From the NCBI RefSeq assembly GCF_003050905.1, contig NZ_QAOT01000017.1: a stretch of 64,000 nucleotides of DNA. One strand, written 5' to 3'. Shown here in pieces: positions 1-7,871 of this stretch. How positions within the stretch are numbered: position 1 is the first letter of the stretch; each line of letters opens with the position of its first letter. The translations under genes and the position numbers were made by a program. The stretch comes from Cereibacter_A azotoformans. Lineage in GTDB: Bacteria > Pseudomonadota > Alphaproteobacteria > Rhodobacterales > Rhodobacteraceae. The notes beneath the pieces were generated by a model. The model had not been told where the DNA came from, did no database searches, and saw only the letters and a list, made by a program, of their open reading frames with translations.

Positions 1-96
1 TTAGGGAGATCAGCGCCGAGTAACACCAACGACCGCAGCGGTCAAAACCGGCCATCCTGGTTGTCGGTCACGGCCAAGAAGGTTGACGCTCTACAC
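1..96. mobile_element. Possible insertion-sequence end
   Basis: This stretch interrupts the methyltransferase gene that follows. Read on the minus strand from about position 96, it begins TGTAGAGCGTCAACC and has no methyltransferase coding sense. A terminus beginning TGT with internal TTGAC-type words is reminiscent of IS21-family ends, but no transposase gene lies inside the window, so family and extent are inferred. Target duplications cannot be seen because the other end lies outside. Confidence 0.3.
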
Positions 97-477
97 ATGG
101 ATCCGGGCGAGCGTCGCCTCGAGATCGGGCACCAGATGCAGGAGGTGAAAGGCGCAGACCACGTCGAAGGGGCCCCCCTCGACGGCCTCTCCGGCTTCGG
201 CCTGGGCGAAGCGGACGCTGGCCGGCGCCGGTTTCGCGCCGGCGATGCGGATCATCTCGGGCGAGGCGTCGGTCGCCCGCCAGAGGGCCACGCCGCCGCC
301 GAGCCGCAGCGCGGTGCTGCCGGTGCCGCAGCCGATCTCCAGCACCCGGTCCGAGCGGGCGAGATGGGCGGCGACATGGGCGAGCGTGTCCTCGTAGGCC
401 TCCGGCTCGCGGACGGGCCGCGCCGCATAGCGGTCGGCCACCCGGTTCCAGAACGCAAGGCCCGGCGTGTCGGTCAT
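91..477 (-). pseudogene. Class I SAM-dependent methyltransferase, 3'-truncated
   Basis: The 128-residue product has the N-terminal half of a Rossmann methyltransferase: the SAM-binding motif VLEIGCGTGSTAL at about residues 45-57, an acidic ATDASPEM second strand, and a motif-IV-like FDVVCAFHLLHLVPD. Family members are usually about 200 residues and continue with a post-motif segment of the LLKPGG type. Here the homology stops at ...LARIH and runs straight into Val-stop in foreign sequence. The start at 477 has a strong GGAGGGACGG ribosome site. The substrate is unknown. The lost C-terminal half makes it likely non-functional, and an insertion at about position 96 is the simplest cause. Confidence 0.7.
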
Positions 478-606
478 GTCCCGTCCCTCCTCCCGGATGC
501 GGCCCTCGCGCTCATGGGCCGGACGGGGGCCGCTGTCTGTGACCTTGTCACGCGGGGGCCGCAGCCGTCGGGCCGGGAGACGTCCGGGATGCGGGATCGC
601 CCCGCC

Positions 607-1410
607 CTATTCCGTCCAGTGGTCGGCCACCCAGGAGGTGGGCTTCATGTAATGCCGCAGGTAGCGCCAGCGCGATCCGTCCTCGTGCCGTGTGGCCAGC
701 CCCTTCAGATGCTGGCCCAGCGTCCAGCCCTCGCGGTGCACCCAGCCGCCCTGGATCGCATGTTCGGGATGCACCCCGCCGGGGAAGATCACGATCTTCG
801 TGCCCTGCGGCAGGCGCGGCGGCAGGGCCAGGTTGAGCGGGAAGGGCAACATGCACTGGTAGCGGAAATGCCTCACCCAGGCCTTCGGGAACAGGTCCAC
901 CCCGCCCGGCGCGTTGCGCGTCACGAAGCGCTGCTCGAAGCGGTATTCGTCGGCCACCCCCTGCGGATCGGCGAGGAACCTCTCCTGCAGCGGGGCCAGC
1001 GCGCCCACCGGAAAGCGGAAGACCGAGGTCTGGCCCAGCCGCTCGAAGGGCTTGGCGGGGTTGCGCGCCAGGATCACCCGGTCGGGATCGCCATAGGTGA
1101 AGAAGTCGTCGAGCGAGCCGGTGATCACCAGATCGAGGTCGAGAAACAGCACCGGCCCCGTGAGCGAGCCGAGCGTCGGGCTCCAGAGGCGCGCCTTGGG
1201 CCACTTGCCCTTGGTGTTCTTCGGCATGACGAAATCGAGCGGCGGCAGCGGCTGGCAGTCCACCTCCGGCCGGATGCCGGTGTCATTGTCGGTGAAGCAG
1301 GTGAAGGTGAAGGGCGGCGTGATGTTGCGCGCCACCATGGCGTAGAGCCGGTTGATGAAGCGGGGGCCGTATTTCGTGCCCCAGTTGATGCAGATGACCT
1401 GCTTGAGCAT
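607..1410 (-). CDS. Putative glycosyltransferase with DxD motif
   Basis: The protein has 267 residues. It starts with a typical GT-A strand (KQVICINWGTKYGP) and contains VLFLDLDLVITGSLDD at residues 87-102, where D91-L-D93 is the expected metal/nucleotide-sugar site. No signal peptide or membrane span is seen, so it should be cytoplasmic. Similar proteins occur in surface glycan clusters, and the divergent neighbour is a Stealth phosphotransferase, which fits capsule or exopolysaccharide work. The start at 1410 is preceded by AAGGACGGCAGG. Longer upstream reading frames run through low-complexity repeats and were not accepted. Donor and acceptor are unknown. Confidence 0.7.
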   Translation of the reverse strand: MLKQVICINWGTKYGPRFINRLYAMVARNITPPFTFTCFTDNDTGIRPEVDCQPLPPLDFVMPKNTKGKWPKARLWSPTLGSLTGPVLFLDLDLVITGSLDDFFTYGDPDRVILARNPAKPFERLGQTSVFRFPVGALAPLQERFLADPQGVADEYRFEQRFVTRNAPGGVDLFPKAWVRHFRYQCMLPFPLNLALPPRLPQGTKIVIFPGGVHPEHAIQGGWVHREGWTLGQHLKGLATRHEDGSRWRYLRHYMKPTSWVADHWTE

Positions 1411-1716
1411 CCTGCCGTCCTTGCTGCTGACATCCTGCCGGCCCGTCGCCTGCCGGCCCCGCCCGACCGATCCTCGCCCGACCGATCCTCGCCCGACCGA
1501 TCCCCGCCCGGTCCTGCCGAGAAGTCGCATCCGCTTCGCGAAGTCAAGTGCGGCCGCGGATGCCAGCCCCTCCGGGGCCGGACGCGCCGCCCGCCGCCGA
1601 TGCCGCGGCCGCTTGCGGCCGGCGTCGGGGCCGTGCTGGCCGCCCCATCCCGCGCTTGCGGCCCGTCCCCCCGGTTTGTATCCAGTCGGCGACCGGATGA
1701 TCCCGAGGAGCCCGCC
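1411..1716. repeat. Intergenic spacer with 15-bp tandem repeats
   Basis: This is the divergent spacer between the glycosyltransferase and the Stealth gene. Positions 1461-1505 hold three tandem copies of GCCCGACCGATCCTC (the third has T to C near its end), followed by the first five bases of a fourth. The rest is GC-rich with no gene seen. Both promoters must lie here, but no clear -35/-10 pair stands out. Confidence 0.75.
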
Positions 1717-2658
1717 ATGATCGATGCCGTGATCACCTGGGTTGACGGCTCCGACCCCGCCCATCGCGCGAAGCGCCTGCGCCATCAGGCGGCGGCCGGC
1801 ATCCATCCCGAGGCCGCCGCCGCCACCCGCTTCGCCAGCGATGGCGAGATCCGCTTCTGCGTCCTGTCGCTCCTGCGCTTCTGCCCCTTCGTGCGCCGCA
1901 TCCATATTGTCACCGACAACCAGCATCCCGCCGTGCTCGATCCCCTTCTGGCCGATCCCGCGCACCGGGACCGCATCCGGGTGGTCGATCACCGCGCCAT
2001 CTATGGCGAGCATGCCGACCTGCTGCCCGTGTTCTCCTCGCTCTCGATCGAGAGCATGATCCATCGGGTGCCCGACCTCGCGCCGCGGTTCATCTATCTC
2101 AACGACGACATCTTCATCGGCCGCCCGCTGGAGGAGAGCCATTTCTTCGAGGGCGAGCGCGCGGTGCTGCGCGGCCGGATGCGGCGCTTTCCGAACCCGG
2201 TCTGGGCGCGGCTGAAACGCTGGATCGGGCGCGACCGCCCCGGCTATGTCGCCGCGCAACGGGCGGCGGCGCGGCTGGCGGGCGCGACCTCGCACTATCT
2301 CGTGGTCGGCCATCAGCCGCATCCGCTGCATCGGGACATGCTGGCGCGCTTCCATGCCGGGGACCCCGAGGCCCTGCGGCGGCAGGCGGGCCACCGTTTC
2401 CGCTCGGCCGCGCAGTTCTCGCCGATCGGCCTGTCCAACCATCTCGAGATCGCGGCCGGGGCGCGGGTGCTGCCGGCGGTCGATGTCGGCTACATCCGCC
2501 CCGGACGCCCGACCGGCGCGGCCCTCGAAACGATCATGGAGCAGCTGAACGCCGGGGCCTTCTCCTCGTTCTGCGTGCAGAGCCTCGACGCCATGCCGGA
2601 GAGGGACCGGGCCGTGGTGCTGGCCGGTCTGGAACGCCGCTACGCCCGGCCCCTGTAG
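1717..2658 (+). CDS. Stealth-type sugar-phosphate transferase
   Basis: The 313-residue protein carries the hallmarks of the Stealth family (hexose-1-phosphoryltransferases of capsule and Nod-factor-like pathways). Conserved region 1 is IDAVITWVDGSDP at residues 2-14, and conserved region 2 is centred on FIYLNDDIFIGRPLEESHFF at about residues 128-147, with the paired Asp of the active site. It would transfer a sugar phosphate from a nucleotide sugar onto a polysaccharide in the cytoplasm. The start is set by CGAGGAG six bases upstream and by the conserved MIDAVITWVDG beginning. It is divergent from the glycosyltransferase. The exact sugar is not predictable. Confidence 0.8.
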   Translation: MIDAVITWVDGSDPAHRAKRLRHQAAAGIHPEAAAATRFASDGEIRFCVLSLLRFCPFVRRIHIVTDNQHPAVLDPLLADPAHRDRIRVVDHRAIYGEHADLLPVFSSLSIESMIHRVPDLAPRFIYLNDDIFIGRPLEESHFFEGERAVLRGRMRRFPNPVWARLKRWIGRDRPGYVAAQRAAARLAGATSHYLVVGHQPHPLHRDMLARFHAGDPEALRRQAGHRFRSAAQFSPIGLSNHLEIAAGARVLPAVDVGYIRPGRPTGAALETIMEQLNAGAFSSFCVQSLDAMPERDRAVVLAGLERRYARPL

Positions 2659-2970
2659 CGCCGGCGCCCCCCTTCAATCGCCTGTCCGATGCGCGGCTTC
2701 GCGGGCGCATCAACCGCCGGGCGTCCGGAGGCTGCGAACCGTCCCGTTCCGCTCCGGGCAGGCCCCAGGATCGGCCAGAGGACTCCGGCCGGCCGCGTCA
2801 GGGGCGCGGCCGACCCCTGCGTCGGGCACGGGAACAGTTGGCCGGGGCGGGGGTTCAGGGGCCGGGCAAGGTCACGCGGCGGGCCTCTGCCGAAGGGGCG
2901 GGCAATCGGTCGATCGGATGATCTCTCTCCGGTTGTTGCCAAAAGGGCAATCACGGAGTAACCTTTTTTC
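2659..2970. other. Spacer upstream of nap operon
   Basis: The 312 bases between the Stealth gene and the nap operon show no credible coding sequence. The last 45 bases become AT-richer and contain the leader hairpin described separately. No canonical TTGAT-N4-ATCAA FNR box was found. Confidence 0.6.
2927..2958 (+). promoter_or_regulatory. Leader hairpin covering the napK ribosome site
   Basis: CTCCG (2927-2931) can pair with CGGAG (2954-2958), and inside this TTGCC (2936-2940) pairs with GGCAA (2946-2950) around the loop AAAAG. CGGAG is the best Shine-Dalgarno sequence for napK, 12 bases before its ATG, so the hairpin would hide it in the mRNA. Alternatively, TTGCC-N5-GGCAA may be a protein-binding dyad. 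Confidence 0.4.
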
Positions 2971-3204
2971 ATGAGGAACCCAGGATCATCCAAGGAACCC
3001 CATGGCCGCGCGCCGCTCGTCGTGAGCTTCCTGCTCGGCGCCCTGGTGGGGATCCCGATCGGCATGATCTGGAGCTGGCTGGATTACGGCAGCTTCGAGC
3101 TTGGCTACATGAGCAACCATGTCCTTGGCGCGGCCCTGATGGCGGGGCTGATCGCGCTTGGCATCACGCTCCTGCGGCGCTGGCTCCGGCGCAACCCGAT
3201 GTGA
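2971..3204 (+). CDS. napK: NapK, small membrane protein of nitrate reductase operon
   Basis: The 77-residue protein has two predicted membrane spans (about residues 14-32 and 45-66) and a basic C-terminus. It sits first in a napKEFDABC order, the arrangement described for Rhodobacter sphaeroides, and the assignment rests mainly on that position, size and topology. NapK is needed for neither catalysis nor cofactor binding in any way visible here; its role in the family is poorly defined. The stop codon at 3202-3204 lies eight bases before the NapE start. Confidence 0.75.
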   Translation: MRNPGSSKEPHGRAPLVVSFLLGALVGIPIGMIWSWLDYGSFELGYMSNHVLGAALMAGLIALGITLLRRWLRRNPM

Positions 3205-3212
3205 GGCGAGAG

Positions 3213-3395
3213 ATGGCCGAGGATCCCCCCCGCACCACCGAGATGACCCGCACCGGCAGGAGAGGCGAGCTGTTCGTCTTCTTCGTGCTGGCCGCGGTGA
3301 TCTGGCCGTTCCTGTCCATCGCCTTCGTCGGCGGCTACGGCTTTCTGATCTGGATGTGGCAGATCGTCTTCGGCCCGCCCGGCCCCCCGGTCTGA
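3213..3395 (+). CDS. napE: NapE, small nitrate reductase operon protein
   Basis: The 60-residue protein has one long hydrophobic segment (about residues 20-53, LFVFFVLAAVIWPFLSIAF and onward) ending in a GPPGPP tail, typical of NapE. The ATG at 3213 was preferred to the GTG at 3201 because GAGGCGAG lies just upstream and the GTG overlaps the napK stop. NapE is an integral membrane protein of unclear function, found next to napF/D/A in many bacteria. Confidence 0.78.
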   Translation: MAEDPPRTTEMTRTGRRGELFVFFVLAAVIWPFLSIAFVGGYGFLIWMWQIVFGPPGPPV

Positions 3396-3402
3396 GGCGG
3401 TC

Positions 3403-3885
3403 ATGGCCCTCAACCGCCGCAGCTTCCTTTCCGTCGAACTGACGGAGCATCCGGCGCCGATCCGGCCGCCCTGGTCGCGCGAGGCCGACATGGCGCGCTG
3501 CACCGGCTGCGCGGCCTGCGTCGAGGCCTGCCCCGAGGCGATCCTGCTGATGGAGCGGGGCCTGCCGCAGGTGGCGTTCGGCCGCGGCGAATGCAGCTTC
3601 TGCGGCGCCTGTGCCGAGGCCTGTCCCGAGCCGGTCTTCGACGTGACCCGCCCGGCCTTCACGCAGGTTGCCGCCGTGGGGGCGGGCTGCCTCACCCTCG
3701 GCGGCGTGGCCTGCATGGCCTGCGCCGACATCTGCCCCGAGGCCGCGATCCGGCTCCGGCCGCGGATCGGCGGGCCGGCGGTGCCGGAACTGGCCGCCAG
3801 CCGCTGCACGGGCTGCGGGGCCTGCGTGGCGATCTGCCCGGCGGATGCGGTCGGGATGCAGGAAAGGGAGGCGGCCGATGCCTGA
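3403..3885 (+). CDS. napF: NapF, 4Fe-4S ferredoxin-type maturation protein
   Basis: The 160-residue cytoplasmic protein has the cysteine clusters CTGCAACVEACP, CSFCGACAEACP, a more distant CMACADICP and CTGCGACVAICP, enough for several [4Fe-4S] centres in two ferredoxin-like halves. NapF proteins interact with NapA in the cytoplasm and are thought to help insert its iron-sulfur cluster before Tat export. The gene begins seven bases after napE and overlaps napD by eight bases, so translation is probably coupled. Confidence 0.9.
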   Translation: MALNRRSFLSVELTEHPAPIRPPWSREADMARCTGCAACVEACPEAILLMERGLPQVAFGRGECSFCGACAEACPEPVFDVTRPAFTQVAAVGAGCLTLGGVACMACADICPEAAIRLRPRIGGPAVPELAASRCTGCGACVAICPADAVGMQEREAADA

Positions 3886-4144
3886 GGCTCAAGGGCACAT
3901 CTCGAGCGCGATCCTGCGCGTGCGGCCGGGCGACGAGGCCCCTGTCGCCGCCCGCGTTGCGGGCGTTGCGGGCTGCGAGGTGGCCATCGCGCAGCAGGGC
4001 CGGCTTGTCGTGCTGATCGAGACCGCCAGCCGCGGCGCCACCGGGGCCGCGCTGACCGAACTGACGCTGCTCGACGGCGTCCATTCCGCCTGCATGGTCT
4101 ACGAGCAGGTGGAGTCCCTCAACTCTCTGGGAGAGACGGCATGA
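3878..4144 (+). CDS. napD: NapD, NapA-specific chaperone
   Basis: The 88-residue protein begins EAQGHISSAILRVRPGD and continues through VLIETASRGATGAALTEL, a typical NapD ferredoxin-like fold. NapD binds the Tat signal peptide of NapA and delays export until the molybdenum cofactor is loaded. The ATG at 3878 lies inside the end of napF and is preceded by GGAAAGGGAGG. The stop overlaps the napA start in an ATGA junction, which fits stoichiometric production with NapA. Confidence 0.88.
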   Translation: MPEAQGHISSAILRVRPGDEAPVAARVAGVAGCEVAIAQQGRLVVLIETASRGATGAALTELTLLDGVHSACMVYEQVESLNSLGETA

Positions 4145-6636
4145 CCCTGACACGGCGCGATCTGATCAAGGCGCAGGCGGCCGCCACGGCCGCGGCGGCG
4201 GCCGGCCTGCCGGCGGCGGCGCTGGCCCAGCCGGTCACCGGCGGCGCCGAGGCGCTGCGCATCCGCTGGTCGAAGGCGCCCTGCCGCTTCTGCGGCACCG
4301 GCTGCGGGGTCATGGTGGGCACCCGCGACGGGCAGGTGGTGGCCACCCACGGCGACACGCAGGCCGAGGTGAACCGCGGGCTCAACTGCGTGAAGGGCTA
4401 TTTCCTGTCCAAGATCATGTATGGCGAGGACCGGCTGACCAAGCCGCTCCTGCGGATGCGCGACGGCGTCTATCACAAGGACGGCGAGTTCACCCCCGTC
4501 AGCTGGGACGAGGCCTTCGACGTGATGGCCACGCAGGCCAAGCGCGTGCTGAAGGAGAAGGGCCCGCGGGCGGTGGGCATGTTCGGCTCGGGCCAGTGGA
4601 CGATCTGGGAGGGCTATGCGGCCTCCAAGCTCATGCGCGCGGGCTTCCGGTCGAACAACCTCGATCCCAACGCGCGGCACTGCATGGCCTCGGCCGCGAC
4701 CGCCTTCATGCGCACCTTCGGCATGGACGAGCCGATGGGCTGCTACGACGATTTCGAACATGCGGATGCCTTCGTGCTCTGGGGCTCGAACATGGCCGAG
4801 ATGCATCCGATCCTCTGGAGCCGGCTCAGCGACCGCCGGCTCAGCCATGACCATGTGCGGGTGGCGGTGCTTTCGACCTTCACCCACCGCAGCATGGATC
4901 TGGCCGACACGCCGATCATCTTCCGCCCCGGCACCGATCTCGCGATCCTGAACTACATCGCGCATCACATCATCTCGACGGGCCGGGTGAACCGTGACTT
5001 CGTGGACCGGCACACGAATTTCGCGCTGGGGGCCACCGACATCGGCTATGGCCTGCGCCCCGAGCACCAGCTTCAACTGGCCGCCAAGGGGGCGGCCGAC
5101 GCGGGCGCCATGACGCCCGCCGACTTCGACGCCTTCGCGGCCCTGGTTTCCGAATACACGCTCGAAAAAGCCGCCGAGATCTCGGGGGTGGAGCCGGCGC
5201 TCCTCGAGGAGCTGGCCGAGCTTTACGCCGATCCCGGCCGCAAGGTCATGTCGCTCTGGACCATGGGCTTCAACCAGCATGTCCGCGGCGTCTGGGCCAA
5301 CCACATGGTCTACAACCTGCATCTGCTGACCGGAAAGATTTCCGAGCCCGGCAATTCACCGTTCTCGCTGACCGGCCAGCCCTCGGCCTGCGGCACCGCG
5401 CGCGAGGTGGGCACCTTCGCCCATCGCCTGCCCGCCGACATGGTGGTGACGAACCCCGAGCACCGCCATCACGCCGAAGAGATCTGGAAACTGCCCGAGG
5501 GGCTTCTGCCCGACTGGGTGGGCGCCCATGCCGTCGAGCAGGACCGCAAGCTGAAGGACGGCGAGATCAACTTCTACTGGGTGCAGGTCAACAACAACAT
5601 GCAGGCCGCGCCCAATGTCGATCAGGAGACCTGGCCCGGCTACCGCAATCCCGAGAATTTCATCGTGGTCTCGGACGCCTATCCCACCGTGACGGGGCGG
5701 GCGGCCGATCTGGTGCTGCCGGCGGCGATGTGGGTCGAGAAGGAGGGCGCCTACGGCAACGCCGAACGGCGCACCCATTTCTGGCACCAGCTGGTCGAGG
5801 CGCCGGGCGAGGCGCGCTCGGATCTGTGGCAGCTGATGGAATTCTCGAAACGCTTCACCACCGACGAGGTCTGGCCCGAAGAGATCCTGACCGCCGCGCC
5901 CGACTACCGCGGCAAGACCCTCTTCGAGGTGCTCTTTGCCAACGGCACGGTGGACCGCTTCCCCGCCTCGGAGGTGGACCCGGACTACGCCAACCACGAG
6001 GCGGCGCTGTTCGGCTTCTATCCGCAGAAAGGCCTCTTCGAGGAATATGCCGAGTTCGGCCGCGGCCACGGCCATGATCTCGCGTCCTTCGACAGCTATC
6101 ACGAGAACCGCGGCCTGCGCTGGCCGGTGGTGGACGGGCAGGAGACGCTCTGGCGCTACCGCGAGGGGCATGACCCTTATGTGAAACCCGGCGAGGGGGT
6201 CAGCTTCTACGGCAAGCCCGACGGGCGGGCGGTGATCCTGGCCGTGCCCTACGAGCCGCCGGCCGAAAGCCCGGACGAGGAGTTCGGCTTCTGGCTGGTG
6301 ACGGGGCGGGTGCTGGAACATTGGCACTCGGGCTCGATGACGCTGCGGGTGCCGGAACTCTACAAGGCCTTTCCGGGCGCGCTCTGCTACATGCACCCCG
6401 AGGATGCGCGCGCGCGTGGCCTCAACCGCGGGTCCGAGGTGCGGGTGATCTCGCGCCGGGGCGAGATCCGCACCCGGCTCGAGACCCGCGGCCGCAACCG
6501 GATGCCGCGCGGCGTGGTCTTCGTGCCTTGGTTCGACGCCAGCCAGCTGATCAACAAGGTGACGCTCGACGCCAACGATCCCATCTCCAGACAGACGGAT
6601 TTCAAGAAATGCGCCGTGAAGATCGAAGCCGTCTGA
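4141..6636 (+). CDS. napA: Periplasmic nitrate reductase catalytic subunit NapA
   Basis: The 831-residue molybdoprotein reduces nitrate to nitrite in the periplasm. A Tat signal MTLTRRDLIK is followed by an alanine-rich stretch to about residue 30. The [4Fe-4S] ligands are C48, C51, C55 and C83 (CRFCGTGC...LNC). The molybdenum ligand is Cys181 in NARHCMASAATAF. The C-terminal domain with DPISRQTDFKKCAVKIE binds the bis-MGD cofactor. Length matches the family. It receives electrons from NapC through NapB, encoded just downstream. Overlaps at both ends show tight operon packing. Confidence 0.96.
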   Translation: MTLTRRDLIKAQAAATAAAAAGLPAAALAQPVTGGAEALRIRWSKAPCRFCGTGCGVMVGTRDGQVVATHGDTQAEVNRGLNCVKGYFLSKIMYGEDRLTKPLLRMRDGVYHKDGEFTPVSWDEAFDVMATQAKRVLKEKGPRAVGMFGSGQWTIWEGYAASKLMRAGFRSNNLDPNARHCMASAATAFMRTFGMDEPMGCYDDFEHADAFVLWGSNMAEMHPILWSRLSDRRLSHDHVRVAVLSTFTHRSMDLADTPIIFRPGTDLAILNYIAHHIISTGRVNRDFVDRHTNFALGATDIGYGLRPEHQLQLAAKGAADAGAMTPADFDAFAALVSEYTLEKAAEISGVEPALLEELAELYADPGRKVMSLWTMGFNQHVRGVWANHMVYNLHLLTGKISEPGNSPFSLTGQPSACGTAREVGTFAHRLPADMVVTNPEHRHHAEEIWKLPEGLLPDWVGAHAVEQDRKLKDGEINFYWVQVNNNMQAAPNVDQETWPGYRNPENFIVVSDAYPTVTGRAADLVLPAAMWVEKEGAYGNAERRTHFWHQLVEAPGEARSDLWQLMEFSKRFTTDEVWPEEILTAAPDYRGKTLFEVLFANGTVDRFPASEVDPDYANHEAALFGFYPQKGLFEEYAEFGRGHGHDLASFDSYHENRGLRWPVVDGQETLWRYREGHDPYVKPGEGVSFYGKPDGRAVILAVPYEPPAESPDEEFGFWLVTGRVLEHWHSGSMTLRVPELYKAFPGALCYMHPEDARARGLNRGSEVRVISRRGEIRTRLETRGRNRMPRGVVFVPWFDASQLINKVTLDANDPISRQTDFKKCAVKIEAV

Positions 6637-7118
6637 CCGTCGGCGCCCTCATCGCCCTTGCGCTTCTCGTGCCCGCGGCATGGGCGCAGGAGACGCAGCC
6701 CATGAGGGCGCCGCCGCCGCAGCTGCAGGATGCGCCGCGCCTGACCGGCGCCGAGCGGCCGATGGGCGAGGTGGCGGCCCCGCCCCTGCCCGAGACCATC
6801 ATCGACGACCGCCGCGTGGGGCGGAACTACCCCGAGCAGCCGCCGGTGATCCCGCATTCGATCGAGGGCTACCAGCTCTCGGTCAATGCCAACCGCTGCC
6901 TCGAATGCCACCGGCGGCAATATTCCGGCCTTGTCGCCGCGCCGATGATCTCGATCACCCATTTCCAGGACCGCGAGGGCCAGATGCTGGCCGATGTCTC
7001 GCCGCGCCGCTACTTCTGCACCGCCTGCCATGTGCCGCAGACCAACGCCCAGCCGCTGGTGACGAACCGGTTCCGCGACATGCTGACGATGATGCCGGCC
7101 AGCGGCGGGGCCCGGTGA
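6609..7118 (+). CDS. napB: Dihaem cytochrome c NapB
   Basis: The 169-residue periplasmic subunit passes electrons to NapA. A Sec signal peptide (residues 1-27, ending PAAWAQ) is followed by two haem c sites, CLECH at 97-101 and CTACH at 137-141. The ATG at 6609 lies 28 bases inside napA; it is the only start that gives the full signal peptide. The stop is one base before the napC start, so napA, napB and napC are likely translationally linked. Confidence 0.93.
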   Translation: MRREDRSRLTVGALIALALLVPAAWAQETQPMRAPPPQLQDAPRLTGAERPMGEVAAPPLPETIIDDRRVGRNYPEQPPVIPHSIEGYQLSVNANRCLECHRRQYSGLVAAPMISITHFQDREGQMLADVSPRRYFCTACHVPQTNAQPLVTNRFRDMLTMMPASGGAR

Positions 7119-7119
7119 C

Positions 7120-7788
7120 ATGCGGCTTCCGGGATTTCTCCGCCGCTTCTGGGCGATCGCCACCTCCCCCTCGAGCTTTCTCAGCGTGGGGTTCCTGACG
7201 CTCGGCGGCTTTGTCGGCGGCGTGCTGTTCTGGGGCGGGTTCAACACCGCGCTCGAGGCCACCAACACCGAGGCCTTCTGCACCTCGTGCCACGAGATGC
7301 AGGCCAATGTCTTCGAGGAGCTGACGCAGACCGTCCATTACACCAACCGCTCGGGCGTGCGCGCGGGCTGCCCGGACTGCCACGTCCCGCACGAATGGAC
7401 CGACAAGATCGCGCGCAAGATGCAGGCCTCGAAGGAGGTCTGGGGGCACCTCTTCGGCACGATCGACACGCGGCGCAAGTTCCTCGACCAGCGGCTCCGG
7501 CTGGCCGAGCACGAATGGGCGCGGCTGAAGGCCAATGACTCGCTCGAATGCCGCAACTGCCATTCCGAGGTGGCGATGGACTTCGCCCGCCAGACCGACC
7601 GGGCGGGGATGATCCACACGCAATATCTGATCCAGACCGAGGGCTACACCTGCATCGACTGCCACAAGGGCATCGCGCATGAACTGCCCGACATGCGCGG
7701 CATCGATCCGGGCTGGCTGCCGCCGGCCGAGCTGCGCGCGGCCCTGGCGCCCGACCTCGAGGGCCTGCGGCAGCATCTGGCGGAGTAG
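7120..7788 (+). CDS. napC: Tetrahaem quinol dehydrogenase NapC
   Basis: The 222-residue NapC/NirT protein is anchored by one N-terminal membrane span (about residues 19-40) and has four haem motifs: CTSCH (54-58), CPDCH, CRNCH and CIDCH. It oxidises ubiquinol in the inner membrane and reduces NapB. The chain quinol to NapC to NapB to NapA is therefore complete here. Its length and haem spacing are normal for the family. Confidence 0.94.
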   Translation: MRLPGFLRRFWAIATSPSSFLSVGFLTLGGFVGGVLFWGGFNTALEATNTEAFCTSCHEMQANVFEELTQTVHYTNRSGVRAGCPDCHVPHEWTDKIARKMQASKEVWGHLFGTIDTRRKFLDQRLRLAEHEWARLKANDSLECRNCHSEVAMDFARQTDRAGMIHTQYLIQTEGYTCIDCHKGIAHELPDMRGIDPGWLPPAELRAALAPDLEGLRQHLAE

Positions 7789-7831
7789 GGCCCCCCGCGG
7801 ATTTCGGGCGCGGCGCGGGATCATGCGCCCG

Positions 7832-7850
7832 CCGGGGGCGTTTGCCCCGG
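7832..7850 (+). terminator. Possible nap operon terminator
   Basis: CCGGGG (7832-7837) and CCCCGG (7845-7850) flank the loop GCGTTTG, 43 bases after the napC stop. There is no run of T after it, so it may only stabilise the mRNA 3' end. Confidence 0.35.
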
Positions 7851-7871
7851 GTCCAGCTGCGGGGTCCGTCC

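Noticed and set aside
61..2658. A very long plus-strand open frame covering the methyltransferase, glycosyltransferase and Stealth regions
   Set aside because: Only its last 313 codons (from 1717) match a protein family; the rest is antisense to better supported genes and low-complexity, a common artefact in GC-rich DNA.
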